64,000 bases of DNA from Brevibacterium zhoupengii (GCF_021117425.1 NZ_CP088298.1:2666001-2730000); one strand, 5' to 3'. Counted from the first letter of the stretch, positions 27,152 through 36,035 are shown. Translations and numbers: made by a program. The notes: a model not told the origin generated them from the letters alone.

Positions 27152-28353
27152 CTCCTGCCGATGCTCCGAGCACTGGTGCCGCGGAGACCGCACGGTCAAC
27201 CGAGCCTTCCTCCCCTGGCAGCACTGTCAGCGAACTGGATTCCCCCGAGTCCATCGCGTCTGAGGTCTCCGCGGAGATCGAGACCTTCCTCGAGCAGAAG
27301 GCGGCCGAGTTCCTCGCGATCTCACCGGATGCCGTTGACATCGGTCGGGCTCTGCTCGACTTCACTCGGGGTGGAAAGATGATCCGCCCGGTCCTGTTGT
27401 GGTGGGGCTTCCAGTTGGCCTCTGGCGATGATCGCTCACGCGACGCTATGAACGGTGGTGTCGCCGAGGCGGCCGGATCGCTTGAACTCCTCCATGCCGC
27501 CGCCCTCATCCATGACGATGTCATCGATCATTCCGACACACGCCGCGGCAAGCCGGCGCTGCATCGACAGTTCGAGTCACGGCACTCCGAACGCAGCTTT
27601 CAGGGCGGAGCCGAGCCCTTCGGGGTGGCGGCCGCCATCGTCATCGGAGACATCTGTCTTGCGCTCAGCGAAGAGCTCTTCGAGAAGTCCCAGAACGTCT
27701 TGGGCATCACACCTTCGGCACGGGACCTGCGCGCCACACTCCGGAGAGATGTGATGGTCGGCCAGTACCTCGATGTCCTCGCCGAGGTGGTCCCCCTTGA
27801 CGACGAACGCATCGGTGAACGCGCGTGGGAGGTGCTCAGCTTCAAGTCGGCGAAGTATTCGGTCGAGCAGCCACTCCTCCTCGGTGCCGCGCTCGGCGGA
27901 GCAGACGAGGATCAGCTCGCGGAGATCTCCCGGTTCGGGCTGCCGCTCGGACAGGCGTTTCAGCTGCGCGACGACGTGCTCGGTATCTTCGGCGACCCCG
28001 CAGCCACGGGCAAACCAGCAGGTGATGACATTCGTGAGGGTAAGCGCACGGTCCTCATCGCCGAGAGTATGAAGAACCTCAGTCCCAAGCAGACTCAGAT
28101 CATGGCCGAACGACTCGGCGATCCGGACCTCTCCGATTCCGAAGTCGCAGAATGCGTGTCGATGCTCACGGAATCAGGTGGTCTGGACGCGGTTGAATCC
28201 TTCATTCGCTCCAAGCACGACGAGGCCCTGTCCGTGGTCCGCGAATGGGCAGCCGAGAACTCACCCGCTCATTCGACCCGAACGACAATCGGGCCCGCAG
28301 CCGAGAGGCAGCTCACGAGCTTCGCGGAGGCCCTCAGCTACCGGAAGAGCTGA
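27148..28353 (+). CDS. idsA: Polyprenyl (likely geranylgeranyl) diphosphate synthase
   Basis: Trans-prenyltransferase condensing IPP with allylic diphosphates. The 401 residues include the first Asp-rich motif HDDVIDHSDTRRGKPALH, GGKMIRP at the substrate site, and the second motif QLRDDVLGIFGD. The N-terminal 40 residues are Ser/Pro/Thr-rich. The position next to an Rv2175c-like gene matches idsA2 (Rv2173) in Mycobacterium. Chain length cannot be fixed by eye; C20 is the usual product for this size. Confidence 0.9.
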   Translation: MTPADAPSTGAAETARSTEPSSPGSTVSELDSPESIASEVSAEIETFLEQKAAEFLAISPDAVDIGRALLDFTRGGKMIRPVLLWWGFQLASGDDRSRDAMNGGVAEAAGSLELLHAAALIHDDVIDHSDTRRGKPALHRQFESRHSERSFQGGAEPFGVAAAIVIGDICLALSEELFEKSQNVLGITPSARDLRATLRRDVMVGQYLDVLAEVVPLDDERIGERAWEVLSFKSAKYSVEQPLLLGAALGGADEDQLAEISRFGLPLGQAFQLRDDVLGIFGDPAATGKPAGDDIREGKRTVLIAESMKNLSPKQTQIMAERLGDPDLSDSEVAECVSMLTESGGLDAVESFIRSKHDEALSVVREWAAENSPAHSTRTTIGPAAERQLTSFAEALSYRKS

Positions 28354-28377
28354 GAGATCAGTCAGACAGGAGAAGGC

Positions 28378-28728
28378 TCAGAAGGCCAGAGCCTGTGCAC
28401 GACGTCGGACCTCTTTGCGATTGCCGGCACGCAGCAGATCAATGGGGCGACCGGGCAGGGAGTCATCCGGGGTGAAGAGCCAGTGGATGGATTCCTGATC
28501 GTCGAAACCTGCATCCCGCAAGGTGCTCAGGGTGCCCTTGAGTGGAGTGAGCACTGACCCGTCGACGAAGAACGCCGTCGGCACCTGCATCACTTTGGGG
28601 CTCCCGTGCTTGTAACCGCAGATCGCACCGTCTTCCAGGAGCCTGCGCACCTTCATGATGTCGAGACCTGTCGACTCAGCGATATCTGGCAATGTGGCCC
28701 ATTCCTGGACGAGTTCTTCCGTATTCAC
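28378..28728 (-). CDS. Rv2175c-like DNA-binding protein
   Basis: Small winged-helix protein of 116 residues; Mycobacterium tuberculosis Rv2175c binds DNA and is phosphorylated by the neighbouring kinase PknL. Here NTEELVQEWATLPDIAESTG begins the helix-turn-helix and SVLTPLKGTLSTLRDAGFDD begins the C-terminal domain. The start GTG 28728 has TAGGCT seven bases upstream, suggesting leaderless transcription; a longer frame from 28761 is less likely. Convergent with idsA and divergent from the LysM-kinase pair. Confidence 0.85.
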   Translation of the reverse strand: MNTEELVQEWATLPDIAESTGLDIMKVRRLLEDGAICGYKHGSPKVMQVPTAFFVDGSVLTPLKGTLSTLRDAGFDDQESIHWLFTPDDSLPGRPIDLLRAGNRKEVRRRAQALAF

Positions 28729-28857
28729 ATCGTCAAGCCTAGCAATATTTGAAAGACACACCCCGCCATGCGGTGCCGAATGCTCGGGTGCGGGCCGGGC
28801 ACTCGATACTCTGGAGTGTGAAACTTCCCCATCCGATATGAAGTCAACAGGTGACAG

Positions 28858-29997
28858 ATGACACGAATGCGACGGAATCCTCAGGTGCCCGTTACCGCCG
28901 CTCCTGACATCCGTGCTGCTTCAAAGGTGAATTCCACGGGTCCCATCCCGGGCTTCACCGACCGTGATTCCACGGACCACGATGTCAAGATCGACTTCAC
29001 CGAGGCTGCCCCCTCCCCTGACGCTGAGACACCTGCAGACCCCTCAAGCGCGTACACAGACTCCCCTTCATCGCCGGTGCCTGCACCGGGACCACAGTGG
29101 ACCTCGGGCACCAACGGTGAGACCGTTCCGGTCACCCACGGTGGCCGCACTTATAAGACTCGCGACGGTGACACCCTGTACGGAGTGGCCAGCAAGCACG
29201 GCGTCTCAGTCCCTGCTCTGGCCGAACTCAATGCCATCTCGCCGCGGCAGAATCTCCACCAGGGTCAAGTGCTGTCCCTGCCGGAGAAGAACGACCTGCC
29301 CGACACCGATCCCTCACACGTCGTCGCACCGGGTGAGACGCTGGCAGGAATTGCGGCCAGGCATCAGATGTCGCCCGGATCACTGCGACGGGCCAACTCA
29401 ATGGGCGACGAGTCGTTCCTCAAAGTCGGCGAACTGCTTCTGCTCAGGGACTCGACGGCTCGCCGACACCGCACCCCTCCGGAGCCTCCGACGGACATAC
29501 CCCGCGTCGCCACCAGTGCCCAGGTCGAAGGCATCCGACCCGCTGTGCTCGCGGCTGCCCGTCTCAACAAGTTCACCCTGCTGCGCAGGACCCACCCGGC
29601 CCCGGCCCAGGCTCGACTCATCGTGGCATCGATCGCCGAGGAACTCGGTGCCGATCCGGCACTCATGCAGGCCGTCGCCGCACAGGAGTCGGGATTCCAA
29701 CACACCACGGTCTCGGCTGGCAACGCCATCGGCGTCATGCAGGTCACCCCACGATCGGGCAGGTGGGCCAGCGACATCGTCGGACGCAGTCTCGATCTTC
29801 TCGATGTCGCCGACAACATCGTTGCGGGCACCGTCATCTTGGGGTGGCTGATCGAAACGGCAGAATCGGAGAACGAAGCCTTGGCCGGGTACTACCAGGA
29901 TCTGCGCTCCGTGAGAAGCGAAGGGCTGCTGCCCGAGACGAAGGCCTTCGTCCGTGCCGTTCAGATGCAGCGACAGCGAATGCAGGAGGCGCTATGA
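28858..29997 (+). CDS. LysM and lytic-transglycosylase domain protein
   Basis: The 379-residue protein has a disordered N-terminus, two LysM peptidoglycan-binding repeats (about residues 97-142, YKTRDGDTLYGVASKHGV, and 150-195, HVVAPGETLAGIAARHQM), and a C-terminal SLT-like domain (about 255-375) with the catalytic Glu in AVAAQESGFQHT and GVMQVTP. Oddly there is no signal peptide or membrane span at the N-terminus (MTRMRRNPQVPVTAAP), so export is unexplained. The stop overlaps the kinase start (ATGA), coupling a wall hydrolase to a wall-sensing kinase. Confidence 0.88.
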   Translation: MTRMRRNPQVPVTAAPDIRAASKVNSTGPIPGFTDRDSTDHDVKIDFTEAAPSPDAETPADPSSAYTDSPSSPVPAPGPQWTSGTNGETVPVTHGGRTYKTRDGDTLYGVASKHGVSVPALAELNAISPRQNLHQGQVLSLPEKNDLPDTDPSHVVAPGETLAGIAARHQMSPGSLRRANSMGDESFLKVGELLLLRDSTARRHRTPPEPPTDIPRVATSAQVEGIRPAVLAAARLNKFTLLRRTHPAPAQARLIVASIAEELGADPALMQAVAAQESGFQHTTVSAGNAIGVMQVTPRSGRWASDIVGRSLDLLDVADNIVAGTVILGWLIETAESENEALAGYYQDLRSVRSEGLLPETKAFVRAVQMQRQRMQEAL

Positions 29998-32129
29998 GTG
30001 CCCGCACGGATCCGCTCATCGGCACTATCCTCAATGACCGCTACCGCATCGATGCGAAGATCGCGCGCGGCGGAATGGCCATGGTCTACCGCGGCACCGA
30101 TCTGCGCCTGGACCGTGAGATCGCGATCAAGGTCATGCATGAGCACCTGATCAGCGACGAGACCTTCGTCGAACGCTTCCGACGCGAGGCCATCAACGCC
30201 GGGCGCCTGACCCACCCAAACCTCGTCGCCATCCATGACCAGTCTCGCGACGGCGACACCGTCTACCTCGTGATGGAACACCTGCCCTCGGTGACCCTGC
30301 GCCGTGAGCTCAAGCACCGCGGCACGTTCACTCCCCGGCAGGCGATCGTCGTTCTCGATGCGATTCTGGCTGCGCTCGAAGCGGTCCACTCCACCGGGAT
30401 CATCCACCGTGATCTCAAGCCCGACAATGTCCTCCTGGGTACCGACGGACAGGTCAAGCTCGCAGACTTCGGACTCGCTCGCGCCGTGACCACCGCAACC
30501 ACGACGAAGACGCTGATCGGCACCGTCGGATATGTCGCACCCGAACTCGTCACACGAGCCGGTGCCGATATCCGTACCGACCTCTACACCGTCGGCATCA
30601 TGTTCTACGAGATGCTCACCGGCAAGCAGCCCTATACGGATGAAGTCCCGATCCAGGTCGCCTACCGTCACGTCCACGATTCTGTGCCTCCTCCATCGGA
30701 CCAGATCACGGGCCTGAGTCCCCGACTCGATGCCCTGGTGCTGTGGGCGACGTCGAAGGATCCCAACGACCGCCCCGACGACGCCGCAGAGTTCAGGCTA
30801 GCCTTTGCCGAGGCACGTTCTGAGATGAGCGACGCCGAGCTCGATCTCGGCGACCCCAATGTGCTCCCCGGCGAGCACTCCCCTGCGCTGACAGCGAGCA
30901 TCGATCTCGGAGCCGAAGCTCCGAAGGAGAAGCGATCGCGCACGGACGAGATCCCGTACCTCGACAACGACGACGATGAGACCGCCGAGGCGGATGCCTC
31001 GGACACTGCCTCCGACCAGGACACAGGTGGTACAGCGGGAGCCGCAGCAGCGGTCGGTGCTGCCGGCGTTGGTGCTGCTGCAATCGGAACTGCAGGAGCA
31101 GCTGCTGCGACAGGCAACGGAGAAGACCCTGCCGTCGATGCATCAGAAGACGACACCGATGACGAGGACGAATCTAGCGACAGCAAGACCGGATCAGTCG
31201 ACAAGGCTGCGGGTGCGGCCGCCGCGGGAGGCACAGCTGCGGCAGGCGCCGGCGGAGCTGGGGATGCCGGCGGGAATGCCACCGAGGCTGCCGGCTCAAG
31301 TGCAGCAGCGTCTGCGGCTCCTCATCGCCGGCGCAGACGCCGACTGGCAACGACCATCGGTGCCGCCGTGCTCGTCCTCGCACTTGTGGCCTGGCTCGTC
31401 ATTGCGAATCTTCCCGCACCGACCTCCATCGTGCCTGCCCAGCTGGCAGGCAAGGACATCGAGAAGGTGTCCTCACAGATTGAGAACAGCGGCCTCGAGG
31501 CTCAGCCGAAGGAGGTCTTCGACGACACTGTTCCGGCCGGAAAGGTCATCGGCACCGAACCGGTGGGCGGATCCGAGCTGGCACCGGACTCGACTGTCAC
31601 GGTCGTTGTGTCCAAGGGCGAAGAGATGTTTGCAGTGCCCAAGCTCAAGGGTCTCAGCAAAGATGAGGCCGAGGACGCTCTGAAGAAAGCCGATCTGAAA
31701 CTCGGCAAGGTTGATGAGGAGTACAGCGACTCGGTCGATAAGGACACTGTCATCTCAGCTTCGAAGAAGTCGGGTGACGAACTGTCCAAGAACACGAAGG
31801 TCGATCTCGTCATCTCCAAGGGCGTCAAACCGACTCCCGTGCCCAATGTCGAGGGCCTGACGTTCGACGCCGCCTATGCCACATTGGCCAAACGCGGATT
31901 CCGTGTCGGCAAAGACGAAGTCTTCTCCGACGACGTCCCCAAGGGCAAAGTGGTTTCGCAGTGGCCGAAGAGCTCCGAAGCCAAGCCCTATGACTCTCTC
32001 ATCATCGTCCGCGTCTCCAAAGGCAAGGAGAAGAAGGAAGAGTCCAAGGACGACAAGAAGGATGAGAAGAAGAAGGACGAGGACAAAAAGGACACAGACA
32101 AGAAGGACGAAGACAAGAAGGACGACTGA
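29994..32129 (+). CDS. pknL: PASTA Ser/Thr protein kinase (PknL-like)
   Basis: Transmembrane Hanks-type kinase of 711 residues. The kinase domain has the glycine loop ARGGMAMVYRG, Lys46 in EIAIKVM, the catalytic HRDLKPDN (Asp140) and DFG (158-160). An Ala/Gly/Asp-rich juxtamembrane region, one span near residues 450-472 (LATTIGAAVLVLALVAWLV), three PASTA domains that bind peptidoglycan fragments, and a highly charged Lys/Asp/Glu tail follow. The PknL name rests on synteny with idsA, Rv2175c and aroG; the Mycobacterium protein lacks PASTA domains whereas corynebacterial PknL has them. Confidence 0.92.
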   Translation: MSARTDPLIGTILNDRYRIDAKIARGGMAMVYRGTDLRLDREIAIKVMHEHLISDETFVERFRREAINAGRLTHPNLVAIHDQSRDGDTVYLVMEHLPSVTLRRELKHRGTFTPRQAIVVLDAILAALEAVHSTGIIHRDLKPDNVLLGTDGQVKLADFGLARAVTTATTTKTLIGTVGYVAPELVTRAGADIRTDLYTVGIMFYEMLTGKQPYTDEVPIQVAYRHVHDSVPPPSDQITGLSPRLDALVLWATSKDPNDRPDDAAEFRLAFAEARSEMSDAELDLGDPNVLPGEHSPALTASIDLGAEAPKEKRSRTDEIPYLDNDDDETAEADASDTASDQDTGGTAGAAAAVGAAGVGAAAIGTAGAAAATGNGEDPAVDASEDDTDDEDESSDSKTGSVDKAAGAAAAGGTAAAGAGGAGDAGGNATEAAGSSAAASAAPHRRRRRRLATTIGAAVLVLALVAWLVIANLPAPTSIVPAQLAGKDIEKVSSQIENSGLEAQPKEVFDDTVPAGKVIGTEPVGGSELAPDSTVTVVVSKGEEMFAVPKLKGLSKDEAEDALKKADLKLGKVDEEYSDSVDKDTVISASKKSGDELSKNTKVDLVISKGVKPTPVPNVEGLTFDAAYATLAKRGFRVGKDEVFSDDVPKGKVVSQWPKSSEAKPYDSLIIVRVSKGKEKKEESKDDKKDEKKKDEDKKDTDKKDEDKKDD

Positions 32130-32197
32130 ATCCGTCGGGTTCCTTCACTGAGCAGTGTCCGTCTCTGAACAACATCGCCAAGTCTTTGAATACAATG

Positions 32198-32241
32198 AAG
32201 CCGGTGGCCGTGCGATTCGATCGCACGGCCACCGGCTTTTT
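32198..32241. terminator. Strong rho-independent terminator after pknL
   Basis: An 18-19-bp perfect stem (AAGCCGGTGGCCGTGCGA with its complement) and tiny loop, followed by a T-run on the plus strand. It lies 68 bases past the pknL stop and between convergent pknL and aroG, so it probably serves both. Confidence 0.92.
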
Positions 32242-32309
32242 CGCGGCTGTCTGAGACGACAGGTCACGGTCTGTGACAACGAGCCAACGGCTGCTGGCTG
32301 AGCGTCACA

Positions 32310-33704
32310 TCAATTGCGGCGTGTGAGGTACTCCGCGACCTGGAACGCCATCTCCAGCGATTGGTCGTGATTGAGGCGAGGATCAACGAGGGTCTCGTAG
32401 CGACGGCGCAGTCCCTCGTCGTCGATCTCGGTCGCTCCACCCATGATCTCGGTGACGTCATCTCCGGTGAGCTCGATGTGCAGTCCGCCCGGAATGGTCC
32501 CGGCTTCCTGATGCGCGGTGAAGAAGCCTTCGACTTCGGCCATGACGTCCTCGAATCGACGGGTCTTGTACCCGGTGTTCGAGGTGATGGTGTTTCCGTG
32601 CATCGGATCGCAGACCCAGGTGACATGCGGAAGACGGTCGCCGATTCCGGCAAGCAGATTCGGCAGTGCTTCGGTGATCTTCCCTGCACCCATGCGGGTG
32701 ACGAAGGTCAGTCGACCAGGCTCTGCGTCGGGATCGAGCTTCTCTGCCAGGGCCAGAGCGTCGTCGGCTGTGGCCGTGGGACCAAGCTTGACGCCGATCG
32801 GGTTGCGCACCTTCGACAAGAAGTCCACGTGGGCTCCATTGATGTCGCGGGTGCGTTCGCCGATCCACAGGAAATGACCCGATACGTCGTAAGGCTCTCC
32901 GGTGCGTGAGTCGATTCGGGTCAGTGCCCGTTCGTACTCGAGGAGCAGGGCCTCGTGAGCGGCATAGAACTCGGTCGTCTTCAGCGCATCGAAGTCTGCA
33001 CCGCATGCGTCCATGAAACGGATGGCGCGATCGATCTCGCGCGCAGTCTGCTCGTAACGCTGGTAACCGGGATTCGATGTCAGGAACCCGCGATTCCACT
33101 CATGGACGAGACGCAGGTCAGCGAAACCGCCCTGGGTGAATGCCCGGATGAGATTGAGAGTCGAAGCGGAGACATGGTAGCCCTGAAGCAGCCGCGCCGG
33201 ATCGTGACGGCGAGACTCCTCGGTGAACTCGTAACCATTGACGATGTCGCCTCGGTATGAGGGAAGCGTGGCACCGTCTCGTGTCTCCATGTCCGCGGAG
33301 CGGGGCTTGGCGAACTGACCGGCCATACGACCGATCTTGACGACGGGCATGGAACCGCCGTACGTCAGCACCGCGGCCATCTGCAGCACAGTCTGCACTC
33401 GGGCTCGGATCTTATCGGCCTGAGCGCCGGCAAAGGACTCCGCACAGTCACCGCCGGCCAGGACGAAAGCCTCGCCTCGGGAGGCGGCTGCGATGCGCTG
33501 CTTGAGCACGTCGGCCTCGCCGGCGAAGATCAGCGGCGGAGAGTTGCGCAGGCTGGTCAGGGCATCGTCGAGTGCCGGAGTATCAAGATAGGTCGGCTGC
33601 TGCTGCGGATCCATCTCACGCCAGGCATCAAGACCGCTGAGGTCATTCGTGCCTGCTGGGGCGCTGTCTCTGTTGGCGAATACCGGATCGATATGGAAGC
33701 TCAC
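32310..33704 (-). CDS. aroG: Class II 3-deoxy-7-phosphoheptulonate synthase
   Basis: First enzyme of the shikimate pathway, condensing PEP and erythrose-4-phosphate. The 464-residue product matches class II (plant/actinobacterial) enzymes: LAGGDCAESFAGA near residue 100, KIGRMAGQFAKPRS, GVKLGPTATADDAL, and WVCDPMHGNTI with the metal-binding residues. GTG 33704 begins VSFHIDPVF and leaves a 10-base gap after the preceding gene. Adjacent to pknL as in Mycobacterium (Rv2178c). Confidence 0.94.
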   Translation of the reverse strand: MSFHIDPVFANRDSAPAGTNDLSGLDAWREMDPQQQPTYLDTPALDDALTSLRNSPPLIFAGEADVLKQRIAAASRGEAFVLAGGDCAESFAGAQADKIRARVQTVLQMAAVLTYGGSMPVVKIGRMAGQFAKPRSADMETRDGATLPSYRGDIVNGYEFTEESRRHDPARLLQGYHVSASTLNLIRAFTQGGFADLRLVHEWNRGFLTSNPGYQRYEQTAREIDRAIRFMDACGADFDALKTTEFYAAHEALLLEYERALTRIDSRTGEPYDVSGHFLWIGERTRDINGAHVDFLSKVRNPIGVKLGPTATADDALALAEKLDPDAEPGRLTFVTRMGAGKITEALPNLLAGIGDRLPHVTWVCDPMHGNTITSNTGYKTRRFEDVMAEVEGFFTAHQEAGTIPGGLHIELTGDDVTEIMGGATEIDDEGLRRRYETLVDPRLNHDQSLEMAFQVAEYLTRRN

Positions 33705-33714
33705 AATCGTTCTT

Positions 33715-34200
33715 TCATGATGTTTCGGTACCGGTTTCGAAGTCCTCTGCCGAGACGTTGTCGAGGAAGTCCCTGAATTGGGCAACTTCCTCTTCGTCGG
33801 CTTCGGGTGCTTCGATTCCGGCGTCTTCGAGAAGTTCTGAATCGACGTAGACGGGACACTGGGCCGTGAGGGCCAGCGTGACTGCGTCGGAGGGACGTGC
33901 AGAGATCGACTTTCCATCGTTCGTGTGCAGCTCGGCCAGGAAGATCTGTCCGTCGCGGCCGGTGATCGTGACATCGGCCAACGACGTCTCATACGCTTCG
34001 AGAGTATCGAGCAGCAGCGCATGCGCCATCGGTCGCGGTGGGGTCAGTCCCCGCTGCGCAATCGAGAGTGCATTGGCTTCGATGGCACCCACCCAGATGG
34101 GCAGGTAGTAGGCAGGCTCAGTGGCTTTGAGCAAAAGGATGGGCTGGTTGGCAGGCATCTCGATGCGAACACCAACCACCTCAACTTCAATGTTTGACAT
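33715..34200 (-). CDS. Bifunctional nuclease (BFN/DUF151) domain protein
   Basis: The 161-residue protein begins MSNIEVEVVGVRIEMP and has the BFN core LPIWVGAIEANALSIAQRG and ARPSDAVTLALTAQCPVYV. Proteins with this domain include a plant nuclease, but the activity in actinobacteria is unproven. In Mycobacterium the ortholog (Rv1829) follows a MerR regulator and garA; here it directly follows the FHA gene with a ten-base gap, so the MerR gene is missing. Confidence 0.88.
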   Translation of the reverse strand: MSNIEVEVVGVRIEMPANQPILLLKATEPAYYLPIWVGAIEANALSIAQRGLTPPRPMAHALLLDTLEAYETSLADVTITGRDGQIFLAELHTNDGKSISARPSDAVTLALTAQCPVYVDSELLEDAGIEAPEADEEEVAQFRDFLDNVSAEDFETGTETS

Positions 34201-34210
34201 TATCCCCCGG

Positions 34211-35185
34211 TCAGGAGCGCGGACGCTGCTGGAAAATCATCCGGAACTTGCCGATCTGCACATCGGCTCCGTTCTGCAATTCAATGGAATCGATCAGCTG
34301 ACGACCCACATAGGTTCCGTTGAGTGAGCCTGTGTCGCGCAGTGTGAAGCCACTTGGTGTCCGAATGAATTCAGCATGCTTGCGCGAAACGGTGACATCG
34401 TCAAGGAAGATGTCTGCGTTGGGGCTGCGACCCACAGTCACCACGTCGGTGTCGAGCAGAATCTGCGAACCCGAGTCCGGACCTGAAACGACGACGAGAA
34501 GTGCATCCGTGTCCTGCAGACCTTCGAGGTCGGGCACAGGGTGGATCTCACCGGTATGCGGATCCAGGATCCCGTGGAACTGCTGACTGCCGGAATCACT
34601 GGAGACCGGCTCATCGTTGCGATACTGCTGTTCCTGGCCGTTGCCGTGATGTGGTCCCTGTCCCTGGCTGCCATACTGCTGTCCCTGGCTACCGTACTGC
34701 GGTTGGTTGCCGTATTGGGGCTGGTTGCCATACTGCGGCTGATTGCCCTGGGGAGGATACTGGCCTTGGTTCGGCTGCTGCGAAGGCTGCTGATAGCCGG
34801 GCTGCTGGCCCTGGCTCCCCGGGAACTGGCCCTGCTGTCCGGTGTTGTACTGACCATGCTGAGCGCCATTGTGCTGCGGAGCATTGCCGTACTGCGGAGC
34901 CTGCGGACCGTTGTTCACCGGAGCCTGACCGTAGGGAGGTGTCTCCTGCGGAGCTGGGCTGCCCTGAGACTGCTGGGGCGGCGCATAGTTCTGCTGGCCG
35001 TTTCCCTGGCTGCCCCCGTTGTTCTGACCGTAGGGGTCGACCTGCGGATTGTGGCGAGTCTCGGGTCCAGAAGCGTCGTCGCCGTTTCCGGCGCCGAATG
35101 GGAACCTCTTCGACTGCGGCACCTGACCGTTGTCATACCAGGTCTGCGAGGGGTTGGGACGACCTTGATCGTTGTTCTGCGACAT
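34211..35185 (-). CDS. FHA domain protein with Gln/Asn/Gly-rich N-terminus
   Basis: The 324 residues end in a typical FHA phosphothreonine-binding domain (about residues 230-320; VVTVGRSPNADIFLDDVTVS, RKHAEF, GSLNGTYVG). Position next to gcvH suggests a GarA/OdhI relative, but the usual short N-terminus with the phosphorylated ETTS motif is not visible. Instead about 200 residues of Gln/Asn/Gly/Pro/Tyr-rich sequence carry repeats such as YGNQPQYGNQPQYGS. It may bind phosphorylated PknL or other kinases; target unknown. Confidence 0.85.
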   Translation of the reverse strand: MSQNNDQGRPNPSQTWYDNGQVPQSKRFPFGAGNGDDASGPETRHNPQVDPYGQNNGGSQGNGQQNYAPPQQSQGSPAPQETPPYGQAPVNNGPQAPQYGNAPQHNGAQHGQYNTGQQGQFPGSQGQQPGYQQPSQQPNQGQYPPQGNQPQYGNQPQYGNQPQYGSQGQQYGSQGQGPHHGNGQEQQYRNDEPVSSDSGSQQFHGILDPHTGEIHPVPDLEGLQDTDALLVVVSGPDSGSQILLDTDVVTVGRSPNADIFLDDVTVSRKHAEFIRTPSGFTLRDTGSLNGTYVGRQLIDSIELQNGADVQIGKFRMIFQQRPRS

Positions 35186-35590
35186 TTACGCCTCCTCGCT
35201 CTGAATGAGCTCTTTGTACTGCTCACTGTCCATCAGCGCTTCGACCTGCTGTGGATCACTGAGTTCAACGAGATACATCCAACCGTCCTGGAACGGGGAG
35301 GTATTCACGGTTTCGGGAGCGTCATCGAGTCCTTCGTTGACCTCGGTGACGGAACCGGACACGGGTGCAATGAGATCGGACACGCTCTTCGTGCTCTCGA
35401 CCTCGCCGCAGGATTCTCCAGCAGTGGTCTTATCGCCGACATCAGGAAGATCGACATACACGACGTCACCCAGCTGTTCTTGGGCAAAATCGGTGATACC
35501 CACGCGGACAACCGCACTGTTCTCCGTGGTCTCGACCCATTCATGGTCGCGCGAGTATCGCAAGGACACTGGATAATCCAGGTTTGCCAT
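35186..35590 (-). CDS. gcvH: Glycine cleavage system H protein
   Basis: Lipoyl carrier of the glycine cleavage complex, 134 residues, with the lipoylation Lys68 in ESTKSVSDL and the conserved DHEWVETTENSAVVRVGIT start and SVTEVNEGL. AAGAGGAG precedes ATG 35590. No gcvT or gcvP is in this window, so it may serve lipoyl transfer as well as glycine cleavage. The stop is immediately followed by the FHA gene start region. Confidence 0.94.
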   Translation of the reverse strand: MANLDYPVSLRYSRDHEWVETTENSAVVRVGITDFAQEQLGDVVYVDLPDVGDKTTAGESCGEVESTKSVSDLIAPVSGSVTEVNEGLDDAPETVNTSPFQDGWMYLVELSDPQQVEALMDSEQYKELIQSEEA

Positions 35591-35760
35591 GTCGACTCCT
35601 CTTAGCTTGTTGGTCCTCCAAGCATAGCCGCCTGGGGTGCTTTCATAACAATCACGAAACAGAAATGTTACCGATCCTCGGTACCAGCCCAGGCTTGCAC
35701 CCGTCTCTCACATGACTACCTGGGATGATACTCGTTTTTTCATGGTCACGAAACGCAATT

Positions 35761-35790
35761 TTGGCACTTGGCCGGGGATCGTTATAGGCT
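35761..35790 (+). promoter_or_regulatory. Promoter of tRNA-Pro
   Basis: TTGGCA (35761-35766), 18-base spacer, TAGGCT (35785-35790), about 33 bases before the mature tRNA. Both boxes fit actinobacterial consensus. Confidence 0.55.
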
Positions 35791-35822
35791 GGGTCTCGTT
35801 GCTTTCCGAAGCAGCACGGAAA

Positions 35823-35896
35823 CGGGCTATAGCGCAGCTTGGTAGCGCGCTTCACTGGGGGTGAAGAGGTCGTGGGTTCAAATCCCGCTAGCCCGA
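35823..35896 (+). tRNA. tRNA-Pro (anticodon GGG)
   Basis: A 74-base cloverleaf: acceptor CGGGCTA/TAGCCCG, D arm GCGC-GCGC, anticodon stem CTTCA/TGAAG with loop CTGGGGG (anticodon GGG), T arm with TTCAAAT, discriminator A. CCA is not encoded. The last 12 bases are shared with a direct repeat at 37328. Confidence 0.95.
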
Positions 35897-36016
35897 CCGT
35901 GTGATGTGTCGCGACATCGTTCACTCGATGTCGCGGCACATTTCTCATTTCTGACCCGGTCATGTCTCACGACATCGTGCACATATTCGGGTGCATGTCT
36001 CACGACATCGTTCACT
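35885..36016. repeat. 132-bp direct repeat, copy 1 (tRNA-Pro end)
   Basis: Begins inside the tRNA-Pro T arm/acceptor and covers the tRNA terminator and two IS-type motifs. It matches 37328-37459 without gaps and with four mismatches. Confidence 0.9.
35905..35940 (+). terminator. Terminator hairpin after tRNA-Pro
   Basis: TGTGTCGCGACATCG pairs with CGATGTCGCGGCACA (one G-U), loop of six, followed by TTTCTCATTTCT. It lies nine bases past the tRNA. The arm sequence resembles the IS481 end motif (see array at 37208). Confidence 0.7.
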
Positions 36017-36035
36017 GTATGTCTCGCGTCATCGT

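Noticed and set aside
35652..35963. Minus-strand reading frame of 103 codons over tRNA-Pro
   Set aside because: It is the antisense of the tRNA (the GLAGFEPTTS-type peptide seen in many false annotations); no ribosome site or family.
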